7,244 nt of DNA from Deltaproteobacteria bacterium (GTDB taxonomy: Bacteria > Desulfobacterota > DSM-4660 > Desulfatiglandales > HGW-15): contig JAFGIC010000412.1 of assembly GCA_016929815.1 (NCBI GenBank), positions 1 through 7,244 of the forward strand, given 5' to 3'. Positions 1 to 6,134 of this stretch are shown here, one piece after another; position 1 is the stretch's first letter, and each line of letters begins with the position of its first letter. The position numbers and the translations under genes are program-made. The notes below the pieces were generated by a model, which searched no databases, was not told where the DNA came from, and saw only the letters and a program-made list of their open reading frames with translations.

Positions 1-2118
1 GCTCAGAAACTTGAGTTCCCCAATACGGCTTATTATTTACCAATAATCTATTCTTTAACCGGGATCAAGATAACGGACCTTGATTCGGCAAAAAAAACCC
101 TTGAATTCGCACGGAAACTTCTTCCACCCCATGTCAAGAAGGATTGTCATCTTCCATATCTTGGGCCTTTGCTGGATGCGGGCATGGCGGCATTGTTCGC
201 GGAGGAAATATACGAGGCGATCCGTTATGTTGAAGATCCTGGATTCTATCAGCCGTCAGTGGAAGACCCTGACGTTGAAAACGGCAAGATATGGCTGGGC
301 GCAGCCGATGACGCCATAATGAGAAAACGTGGAGTGGAGTTTGTGGACGGCACGGCCCCCGGATTTGCGGCCATAGTCGGCGCGGCCCCTGACTCTGCTA
401 CAGCAAAGAAGATGGCTGAAGAATATCAGACAAAGACCATATATGTATTTATGGCAGCCAATCAAAATGGTACTACGTTTGCCGAGCAACTGATTGAGCA
501 GGGGGTGCAGATAGGGTGGAATACCCGGCTTGTCCCCTTTGGACCCGATATATCTGCTGCCGTATTCGCCCTCGGTTTTGCGAACAGGGCAGGGCTCTCC
601 TTCGGCGGAATTGAGCCGGGGGACTACAAGAGCATGCTCAAATACCAGAAGGACCGCATCTTTGCCTTTGTAAACGCATTGGGCGATGTGAATGCGGAAT
701 GGGCGGCAAATGCCGCCGGCGCGGTCAACTGGGGATTCCCCACACTGGCCGATACTGATATCCCGGAGATCCTTCCCACGGGAGTCTGCACATACGAGCA
801 TGTGGTCGCCAATTTGACACATGACGAGATGCCTTCCAAATCAATAGAAGTCAGGGGCCTTAAGATAAATATAACGGAGATAAATATACCGCTCGCCTAC
901 GGCCCTGCATTTGAAGGCGAACGCGTTCGGAAGGACGATATATATCTGGAGATGGGAGGCGGCAGGACCCAGGCTACGGAACTCTGTAAGATGGCGGATA
1001 TGAATTCGATAGAGGATGGAAAGGTGATAGTCAAAGGGCCCGACATAAAGGATATACAAAAGGGCGCTCGCCTTCCTCTGGGCATCTACGTGCAGGTTGC
1101 GGGCAGAAAGATGCAGACTGACTTTGAGCCCATCCTTGAGAGGCAGATGCATCACCTTATCAACTACGCACAGGGGATCATGCACATAGGGCAAAGGGAT
1201 ATTACCTGGGTAAGGGTTGGCGAAGCGGCCGTCCAGAAAGGATTTACACTGAAAGATATTGGTGTGATACTCCATGCCAAGCTTCATCAGGACTTTGCCA
1301 ACATACTGGACAAGATTCAGGTGACAATCTTTACTGAAAAATCCGATGTGGACAAGCTGACGGAAAAGGCCCGTGCGGAATATAAACTAAGGGACGAACG
1401 AGTTGAAAAGATGACCGACGAAAGCGTCGATATCTTTTATTCATGCACACTCTGCCAGTCCTTTGCTCCCAGCCACGTTTGCGTGGTAAGCCCGGAAAGG
1501 ACAGGTTTATGCGGAGCTTATAACTGGATGGACTGCAAGGCATCAAACGAGATAAATCCCACAGGTCCCAATCAGCCGGTTCTGAAGGGTGAATGCATTG
1601 ACCCAAAACTGGGTCAATGGAAGGGTGTAAATGATTTTATTTACAAGGCATCCAGACAGGTGATAGACCATTATAATTTCTATAGCCTGGTTCATGACCC
1701 CATGACCACCTGCGGTTGCTGTGAATGCATAGCGGCTGTATTGCCGGCCCTGAATGGGGTAATGACCGTTCATCGCGATTATACCGGACAGACTCCCTGC
1801 GGCATGAAGTTTACGACCCTGGCGGGTGTTATCGGAGGAGGTCAATCAACACCGGGTTTCGTAGGACATTCGAAGTTTAATATTACCCAGCGTAAATTTA
1901 TTGTAGGCGACGGAGGACTCCTTCGCATGGTGTGGATGCCCAAATCTCTGAAAGAGGAAATAAGGGAGCGAATGATTCAGAGGGGAGGAGACTTTAACAT
2001 GCCGGATCTTATAGACAGGATTGCGGACGAGACCATAGGGATCACTGAGGATGAGATCATGCCTTTTCTCAAGGAAAAGAATCATCCTGCCCTGACAATG
2101 GAATCGATTGTAGGTTAG
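1..2118 (+). CDS. acsB: Acetyl-CoA synthase catalytic subunit (CODH/ACS, A-cluster protein), 5'-truncated by window edge
   Basis: This subunit condenses a methyl group from the corrinoid iron-sulfur protein, CO from CO dehydrogenase and CoA into acetyl-CoA in the cytoplasm; the reaction is reversible. The frame is open from base 1, giving 705 visible residues. The first residues, including TAYYLP at 9-14, match the bacterial family near its residue 58, so I estimate 40-50 N-terminal residues are missing. The ATG at 169 is internal. All A-cluster ligands are present: cysteines at visible residues 482, 485, 494 and 504 (spacing 3, 9, 10, as for Moorella C506, C509, C518, C528) for the [4Fe-4S] cluster, and the Cys-Gly-Cys at 571-573 that binds the distal nickel. 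Phe488 matches the A-cluster phenylalanine (F512). The N-terminal CODH-binding domain is present, which archaeal CdhC lacks. Some 25 extra residues before the A-cluster, relative to Moorella as I recall it, suggest a variant N-terminal half. It is first in an apparent acsB-acsC-acsE transcript. Identity is near certain. Confidence 0.97.
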   Translation, partial: AQKLEFPNTAYYLPIIYSLTGIKITDLDSAKKTLEFARKLLPPHVKKDCHLPYLGPLLDAGMAALFAEEIYEAIRYVEDPGFYQPSVEDPDVENGKIWLGAADDAIMRKRGVEFVDGTAPGFAAIVGAAPDSATAKKMAEEYQTKTIYVFMAANQNGTTFAEQLIEQGVQIGWNTRLVPFGPDISAAVFALGFANRAGLSFGGIEPGDYKSMLKYQKDRIFAFVNALGDVNAEWAANAAGAVNWGFPTLADTDIPEILPTGVCTYEHVVANLTHDEMPSKSIEVRGLKINITEINIPLAYGPAFEGERVRKDDIYLEMGGGRTQATELCKMADMNSIEDGKVIVKGPDIKDIQKGARLPLGIYVQVAGRKMQTDFEPILERQMHHLINYAQGIMHIGQRDITWVRVGEAAVQKGFTLKDIGVILHAKLHQDFANILDKIQVTIFTEKSDVDKLTEKARAEYKLRDERVEKMTDESVDIFYSCTLCQSFAPSHVCVVSPERTGLCGAYNWMDCKASNEINPTGPNQPVLKGECIDPKLGQWKGVNDFIYKASRQVIDHYNFYSLVHDPMTTCGCCECIAAVLPALNGVMTVHRDYTGQTPCGMKFTTLAGVIGGGQSTPGFVGHSKFNITQRKFIVGDGGLLRMVWMPKSLKEEIRERMIQRGGDFNMPDLIDRIADETIGITEDEIMPFLKEKNHPALTMESIVG

Positions 2119-2123
2119 AATAT

Positions 2124-2129
2124 AAGGAG
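2124..2129 (+). promoter_or_regulatory. Ribosome binding site of acsC
   Basis: AAGGAG lies six bases before the ATG at 2136, within the 17-base gap after the acsB stop. It is the strongest Shine-Dalgarno match in the window and fixes the acsC start. Confidence 0.8.
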
Positions 2130-2135
2130 ATTATT

Positions 2136-3482
2136 ATGGCATTAACTGGAATACAGATATTTAAACTGCTGCCAAAGACCAACTGCGGCGAGTGTGGAGT
2201 TCCGACATGTCTTGCCTTTGCCATGAACCTAGCCGCCGGCAAGGCTGAGTTGTCGTCATGCCCCTATGTCTCGGAAGAGGCAAAGGCACTGCTGGCTGAG
2301 GCCTCGGCGCCTCCCATAAGGCCTATGAAAATAGGGGCCGGTGTGAGGGCCTTCAAGACAGGCGGCGAGACGGTCATGTACAGACATGAAAAGACCTTCT
2401 ACAACCCAACGGGACTTGCTGCTGTTATCAAGTCCGATATAAAGGCGGATGAACTTGACAGGAAGCTTAAGGAATGGAACGCGCTTCAATACGAGAGGGT
2501 GGGGCTGAACCTGCGCCCGGAATCGGCAGCGCTGAAGGATGTTAACGGTGACGCAAAGGCATTTGCCGCCGCAGCGGAAAAGATTGCCAGGGAGAGCGAG
2601 TTCGTACTGATCCTTATGACAAACAATGTTGACGTAATGAAGGCAGGAATAGAGGCAAGCGTCTTTAAAAGGCCGCTGCTCTATGCAGCCGATAAGAACA
2701 ACGCTGATGCGATGGGCGCCCTTGCCAAGGAAAAAGACCTGCCCCTTGCAGTAAAGGCCGATAAAATCGATGACCTCATTGCTCTGACGGAAAAGCTGAC
2801 GGGCATGGGGGTCAAGGACCTTGTGCTGGATTCAGGCGCAAGGGATATGAAAAAGCTGTTTGAGGACCAGGTGGCGATCAGAAGGGCGGCCTTAAAGGCC
2901 GGCAACAGGTCTCTGGGCTTCCCGACCATAGCCTTCCCATGTGAAATGGCGGGAAACCTGGACATGGAGACGCTTATTGCCGCTATGTGTATAGCAAAAT
3001 ACACAGGGATTGTGGTGCTCTCAGACTTCAAGGGTGAGAGTCTTTTCCCGCTCCTTGTGGAAAGGCTGAATATCTTTACAGACCCGCAGAGACCGATGAC
3101 TGTCACTCAGGGCATCTACGAGATAGGTGCACCTAATGAGAATTCGCCGGTCCTTGTAACCACCAATTTCTCACTTACATATTTTATTGTAAGCGGCGAG
3201 ATAGAAGGAAGCAGGGTACCGAGCTGGCTGCTTATCATGGACACGGAAGGACTTTCCGTTATGACCGCATGGGCTGCGGGCAAGTTTTCCGGCGATATGG
3301 TGGGGTCCTTTGTAAAGAAGTCCGGCATTGCCGAGAAGGTAAAGCACAGGAAGGTGATAATCCCCGGATATGCAGCCGCCATAAGTGGAGAGATGGAGGA
3401 GGAGCTTAAGGATTGGGAAGTAGTTGTAGGCCCAAGGGATGCATCCCTGTTGCCGAAATTTCTCAAGGATAACTGGAAATAA
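2136..3482 (+). CDS. acsC: Corrinoid iron-sulfur protein large subunit (CODH/ACS gamma subunit)
   Basis: This is the cobalamin-carrying, iron-sulfur subunit of CFeSP. It accepts the methyl group of methyl-tetrahydrofolate on Co(I) and delivers it to the acetyl-CoA synthase A-cluster. At 448 residues it matches the usual length of about 445. The N-terminal domain (about 1-58) carries the [4Fe-4S] signature with Cys17, Cys20, Cys25 and Cys42, the low-potential cluster that reductively reactivates cobalt. By family knowledge a TIM-barrel domain follows (about 90-320), then a Rossmann-like C-terminal corrinoid domain (about 325-448). The ATG at 2136 is supported by the AAGGAG upstream and by alignment of the start MALTGIQIFKLLP with the family. 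It sits 17 bases after acsB and 23 before acsE, so translation from one message is likely. The partner small subunit (acsD), often nearby in acetogen clusters, is not in the window. No residue expected for function is obviously missing. Confidence 0.96.
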   Translation: MALTGIQIFKLLPKTNCGECGVPTCLAFAMNLAAGKAELSSCPYVSEEAKALLAEASAPPIRPMKIGAGVRAFKTGGETVMYRHEKTFYNPTGLAAVIKSDIKADELDRKLKEWNALQYERVGLNLRPESAALKDVNGDAKAFAAAAEKIARESEFVLILMTNNVDVMKAGIEASVFKRPLLYAADKNNADAMGALAKEKDLPLAVKADKIDDLIALTEKLTGMGVKDLVLDSGARDMKKLFEDQVAIRRAALKAGNRSLGFPTIAFPCEMAGNLDMETLIAAMCIAKYTGIVVLSDFKGESLFPLLVERLNIFTDPQRPMTVTQGIYEIGAPNENSPVLVTTNFSLTYFIVSGEIEGSRVPSWLLIMDTEGLSVMTAWAAGKFSGDMVGSFVKKSGIAEKVKHRKVIIPGYAAAISGEMEEELKDWEVVVGPRDASLLPKFLKDNWK

Positions 3483-3491
3483 ATTTTAGTG

Positions 3492-3497
3492 AAAGGA
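3492..3497 (+). promoter_or_regulatory. Ribosome binding site of acsE
   Basis: AAAGGA lies eight bases before the ATG at 3506, in the 23-base gap after the acsC stop. It supports this start for acsE. Confidence 0.65.
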
Positions 3498-3505
3498 ATA
3501 TACCC

Positions 3506-4390
3506 ATGTTACTCATAGGAGAAAATCTGAATGTAATAAGCCGGGTGATCGGAAAGGCCTTCAAGGAGATGGACCCAGGTCCGATAGCGGAGGAGGCCAA
3601 GAGGCAGAAAGAGAGAGGTATGGACTGGATTGATATCAACCTTGGTCCCGCAAGAAAGAATGGCCCCGAGTTGATGCAGTTTGTTGTAAAGACGGTCCAG
3701 GATGCCATAGGCGATTCAATTCCCCTCTGTCTTGATACGTCAAACATCGAGGCCCTGGAGGCGGGTCTTTCAGTGCACAAGGGAAAGGCGATAATCAACT
3801 CCATCATGGCAAGGCAGGAGAGATATAACGCCATGATACCGCTGGCAGTCAAGTACAATGCATGCATGATTGCCCTTATGTGGGGTCCGGAAGGGCTCCC
3901 CAGAGACGAGCATGAAAGAGGCGCCCTTGCCGCGGAGTTGATATACGCGGCCAACGAGGCGGGGGTTCCCAATGAAGACATATTTGTGGATGGGATTGTT
4001 ACGCCCGTGAATATCCAGCAGCAGCAGTCCATGAGCCTGCTGGCCTTTCAGGAGATGTTGCAGGACATGTTTCCCGGCGTCAAATCCACATGCGGACTAT
4101 CCAATGTATCCAACGGACCTCCCTCACATCTGAGGCCCATATTAAACAGGACCTTCATGGTAATGCTTGAGAGGAAGGGAATGTATTCATGCATAGCCGA
4201 CGCCTACGATGACGATCTTATTGCAATAGCCAGGGGCAAGAGGCCGGACATAGTGGAGGTGATTCACAAGGTAATGGATGGAAATGATTTAGACAAGGGA
4301 TCACTTACCAAGGAACTGCTGGATTATTACAAGACCGCCAAGGTAATACTGGGCCACTCGGTATATTCGGATTCATGGCTGGAACTGTAA
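3506..4390 (+). CDS. acsE: 5-methyltetrahydrofolate:corrinoid iron-sulfur protein methyltransferase
   Basis: This cytoplasmic enzyme transfers the N5-methyl group of methyl-tetrahydrofolate to the cobalt of CFeSP, linking the folate branch to acetyl-CoA synthase. The protein is a single pterin-binding TIM barrel (DHPS/MetH-type fold), which automated pipelines may label dihydropteroate synthase. Residues matching those that bind the pterin in the Moorella enzyme are present: Asp77 in LCLDTSN (Moorella D75), Asn98 in IINS (N96), Asp162 in VDGIVTP (D160) and Asn200 in GLSNVSN (N199). At 294 residues it is about 30 longer than the 262-residue Moorella protein. The surplus is concentrated in a mainly charged insertion at about 244-276, just before the conserved final segment TAKVILGHSVYSDS. 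The start is supported by the Shine-Dalgarno sequence and by the family N-terminus (MLLIGENLN versus MLIVGERIN). It follows acsC by 23 bases and precedes a strong terminator, so it is the last gene of the operon. Confidence 0.94.
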   Translation: MLLIGENLNVISRVIGKAFKEMDPGPIAEEAKRQKERGMDWIDINLGPARKNGPELMQFVVKTVQDAIGDSIPLCLDTSNIEALEAGLSVHKGKAIINSIMARQERYNAMIPLAVKYNACMIALMWGPEGLPRDEHERGALAAELIYAANEAGVPNEDIFVDGIVTPVNIQQQQSMSLLAFQEMLQDMFPGVKSTCGLSNVSNGPPSHLRPILNRTFMVMLERKGMYSCIADAYDDDLIAIARGKRPDIVEVIHKVMDGNDLDKGSLTKELLDYYKTAKVILGHSVYSDSWLEL

Positions 4391-4392
4391 TC

Positions 4393-4410
4393 TGATTCAA
4401 TAAAGAATCA
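4393..4410. repeat. Short inverted repeat just after acsE
   Basis: TGATTC (4393-4398) and GAATCA (4405-4410) flank the loop AATAAA. The 6-bp stem starts three bases after the acsE stop. It may form a weak hairpin in the 3' untranslated region, ahead of the main terminator; chance is also possible for a repeat this short. Confidence 0.35.
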
Positions 4411-4415
4411 ATCCT

Positions 4416-4427
4416 GTTATCGATAAC
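4416..4427. repeat. 12-bp perfect palindrome GTTATCGATAAC
   Basis: This uninterrupted 12-bp palindrome abuts the terminator stem and shares its last two bases (4426-4427) with it. Symmetry of this kind fits a dimeric protein site. In RNA it would compete with the terminator base only slightly. No function can be assigned. Confidence 0.45.
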
Positions 4428-4470
4428 AAAAAATGGACCTCCTGAAAATTTCAGGAGGTCCATTTTTTGT
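4426..4470. terminator. Bidirectional Rho-independent terminator of the acs operon
   Basis: Two 22-base arms (4426-4447 and 4449-4470) are perfectly complementary around a single central base at 4448. The core GGACCTCCTGAA is flanked by six A on the left and six T on the right. On the + strand it gives a GC-containing stem followed by a U-run, 36 bases after the acsE stop, as expected for intrinsic termination. The mirrored A-tract makes it equally plausible for transcripts arriving from the right, although no convergent gene is visible here. This isolates the acs genes from the MFS gene. Confidence 0.92.
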
Positions 4471-4550
4471 GCGTTTCTATAATACCTTGCCCGCACCGCC
4501 AGGTTTCTTTTATGCATCCGCAATTCGATATTGCCCTGATTGTAAAAATA

Positions 4551-4580
4551 TTGTAATAACAAAAAATATACAAATAATAT
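4551..4580 (+). promoter_or_regulatory. Possible sigma-70-type promoter for the MFS gene
   Basis: TTGTAA (4551-4556) and TAATAT (4575-4580) are separated by 18 bases inside the AT-rich stretch 4541-4595, downstream of the operon terminator and about 160 bases before the MFS start. AT-richness makes such matches easy to find; an overlapping alternative is TTGCCC (4531) with TAATAA (4554). The rest of 4471-4741 shows no gene, only the direct repeat listed separately. Confidence 0.25.
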
Positions 4581-4605
4581 AATTAATATCATGTAAAAAC
4601 CGATG

Positions 4606-4664
4606 AATCGCATGAAGCTGCAAAATCGTGACCAACCGCAGGTAAAGATGTTGATAATCGCATG
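4606..4664 (+). repeat. Direct repeat AATCGCATG, copies 50 bases apart
   Basis: AATCGCATG occurs at 4606-4614 and 4656-4664, exactly 50 bases apart, preceded by GATG and GAT respectively. The first copy is within the small palindrome CGAT-GA-ATCG (4601-4610). The pair lies between the possible promoter and the MFS start, where operator sites would sit. There is no direct evidence of protein binding. Confidence 0.3.
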
Positions 4665-4741
4665 TTTGAGTCGGAATTAAAGAGCCGGGCGCGTTAAAAG
4701 AATGTGTTTTCAGATTGAAGGCCGTCCTGACGGGTTATTCC

Positions 4742-5935
4742 ATGAGAAGTGATGTTATTTTAAAATTCGCTATTCTGCTTCTGGCCTTGGTTCCCATTGA
4801 GACGGGAAACAGCATTCAGCCTGCCCTTGCTGAGATCTCAAATGCATTGAATATCGGTAATGTCCTGGTGGGATATATACTTTCTCTACCTGCGCTTGCA
4901 TCGATCATATTTGCGGTGGTGTGCGGCAGATTATCCGTCGCGGTAAGCAAAAAAAAGCTTGTGATAACCGGTTTGATTTTTTACGTGCTGGGAGGCGCAG
5001 GGGCTGCAATTATCTCCAATATCTACTGGATACTGGCATGCAGGTTCGTCCTCGGCATCGGCGCCGGGTTTGTCGTCCCTCTTATAATGGGACTTATTAC
5101 CGAATTCTATGAAGGTCATGATAAGGCATCCATGATGGGCTATTCCCAGGCTGTCTCCAGTTTCGGGGGGGTGGTAATAAGCCTCGCAGCCGGCTATTTA
5201 GCCATGATAAACTGGCGACTTAATTTTCTGGTGTCTTTGATCTTCATTTTTGTCATTGTCATCGTACTGAAGATCCTGCCCGATAAAAGGCCTGTCATAA
5301 AGAATTCCGCTGAGAACCCGGATAAAAAGGGTGTCTTGACGCCGGGCGTATTTGTAGTTGCACTGATAGGATTTTCATCCTTTGCCCTTGCCATGAATAT
5401 GATGATAAATATTGCACTATTTATCTCTGATGCGGGGCTGGGAGATGCCATGAGCATCGGGAAGGCCGTCTCCTTGTCGTCCTTCTTTTCTTTTCCTGCC
5501 GCTCTTCTATTCGGCAGGGCCTTTAAACTGATCAGACTTCATGCCTTGACCCTTGCCATTTCTCTGAATATTATAGTGGCCATTCTTATTGCGAATGCAC
5601 AGGACATCCTATGGATCTATGCGGCTACATCCCTGTCGGGCATATCCATAGGTTTATCAATGCCGGGATATTCCATAGCGGTTTCCGAGCTTGTGCCGAG
5701 ATCCCATCATTCCTATGCATTCGGGCTGCTCAATGCATGCATGAACTTGGGCGCCTTTGTGGCGCCTCTTTTAATGCCGGTATTTTTTGATATTGCGGGC
5801 GCCGGCAACTATCGAGGATTTTTTATTATAATAACACGGCTCTATGCGCTTATCTCGGTGACTACATTTATTTACATCATGATCATAAAAAGGGGTGGAA
5901 CGCACAGGACTCAATGCGCTCTTCCGGGGCAGTAA
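4742..5935 (+). CDS. Major facilitator superfamily (MFS) transporter, DHA1-like, 12 transmembrane helices
   Basis: This is an inner-membrane secondary transporter of 397 residues from the ATG. Hydrophobic segments fit twelve helices: about 6-24, 41-62, 73-92, 94-120, 138-157, 160-179, then a charged central loop (180-200, rich in Lys/Asp), 201-228, 243-262, 268-286, 288-314, 328-349 and 358-383. MFS signatures are visible: a motif-A-like GRLSVAVSKKK after helix 2 (62-72), Arg101 with GIGAG in helix 4 (motif B), and the SFGG...AAGYLAMINWR stretch through helix 5 (140-159), typical of drug:H+ antiporter-like families. A TTG at 4715 in the same frame would add nine residues, but neither start has a good Shine-Dalgarno; I prefer the ATG because the extension is not hydrophobic and GACGGG precedes the ATG. 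It is separated from acsE by a strong terminator and followed 199 bases on by an IclR regulator that may control it. The substrate and direction of transport cannot be inferred. Confidence 0.88.
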   Translation: MRSDVILKFAILLLALVPIETGNSIQPALAEISNALNIGNVLVGYILSLPALASIIFAVVCGRLSVAVSKKKLVITGLIFYVLGGAGAAIISNIYWILACRFVLGIGAGFVVPLIMGLITEFYEGHDKASMMGYSQAVSSFGGVVISLAAGYLAMINWRLNFLVSLIFIFVIVIVLKILPDKRPVIKNSAENPDKKGVLTPGVFVVALIGFSSFALAMNMMINIALFISDAGLGDAMSIGKAVSLSSFFSFPAALLFGRAFKLIRLHALTLAISLNIIVAILIANAQDILWIYAATSLSGISIGLSMPGYSIAVSELVPRSHHSYAFGLLNACMNLGAFVAPLLMPVFFDIAGAGNYRGFFIIITRLYALISVTTFIYIMIIKRGGTHRTQCALPGQ

Positions 5936-6050
5936 GAATCGGTAAATTACTTGACTTTTACAGGATTGAGTTGGAGTATATTTTACAGGGTGCGATAAAT
6001 AAGTGGCCGGGATCTTTTTCGCCAGTGCCGATGTTCTCAGGACCGATTCT
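5935..6050. repeat. 9-bp inverted repeat and 9-bp direct repeat in the MFS-iclR gap
   Basis: AGAATCGGT (5935-5943, starting on the last base of the MFS stop codon) is matched by ACCGATTCT at 6042-6050. Between them TTTTACAGG occurs twice, at 5956-5964 and 5981-5989, 25 bases apart. The 5936-6134 gap is where the promoter and autoregulatory operator of the downstream IclR gene would be expected. No T-rich terminator for the MFS gene is visible. The repeats are short enough to arise by chance. Confidence 0.3.
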
Positions 6051-6134
6051 ATTTAACAAGGCGTCCGCGAGCTGATATTCGCAGCCAATCAAAATCAGTC
6101 CTTCGGACCTATATATGCTTTCAGGAAATACGCT

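Noticed and set aside
169..171. ATG at 169 as the start of acsB
   Set aside because: The same frame is open back to base 1 and the upstream residues (TAYYLP and following) match the family, so the gene starts before the window.
80..319. 79-residue + strand open frame
   Set aside because: It lies in a different frame inside acsB, has no family resemblance, and its content is the out-of-frame reading of conserved ACS sequence.
256..822. 188-residue - strand open frame opposite acsB
   Set aside because: Antisense shadow of a strongly conserved gene; no recognisable domain and no supporting translation signal.
3463..4032. 189-residue - strand open frame opposite acsE
   Set aside because: Antisense to conserved AcsE codons, composition rich in Ser/Ile/Leu as expected for a shadow frame, and it overlaps the end of acsC.
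3506..4390. Dihydropteroate synthase or MetH as the identity of the 294-residue protein
   Set aside because: The fold is shared, but the gene context, the IINS and GLSNVSN motifs and the match through the C-terminus point to the CFeSP methyltransferase; it lacks the extra domains of MetH.
4305..4613. 102-residue - strand open frame across the acs terminator
   Set aside because: It reads through both arms of the terminator hairpin and the AT-rich spacer; the hydrophobic start comes from the A/T-rich complement.
5951..5982. Promoter TTGACT ... TATATT upstream of the IclR gene
   Set aside because: The elements look good individually but are 20 bases apart, longer than normal, and the hexamers at 17-18 bases are poor.
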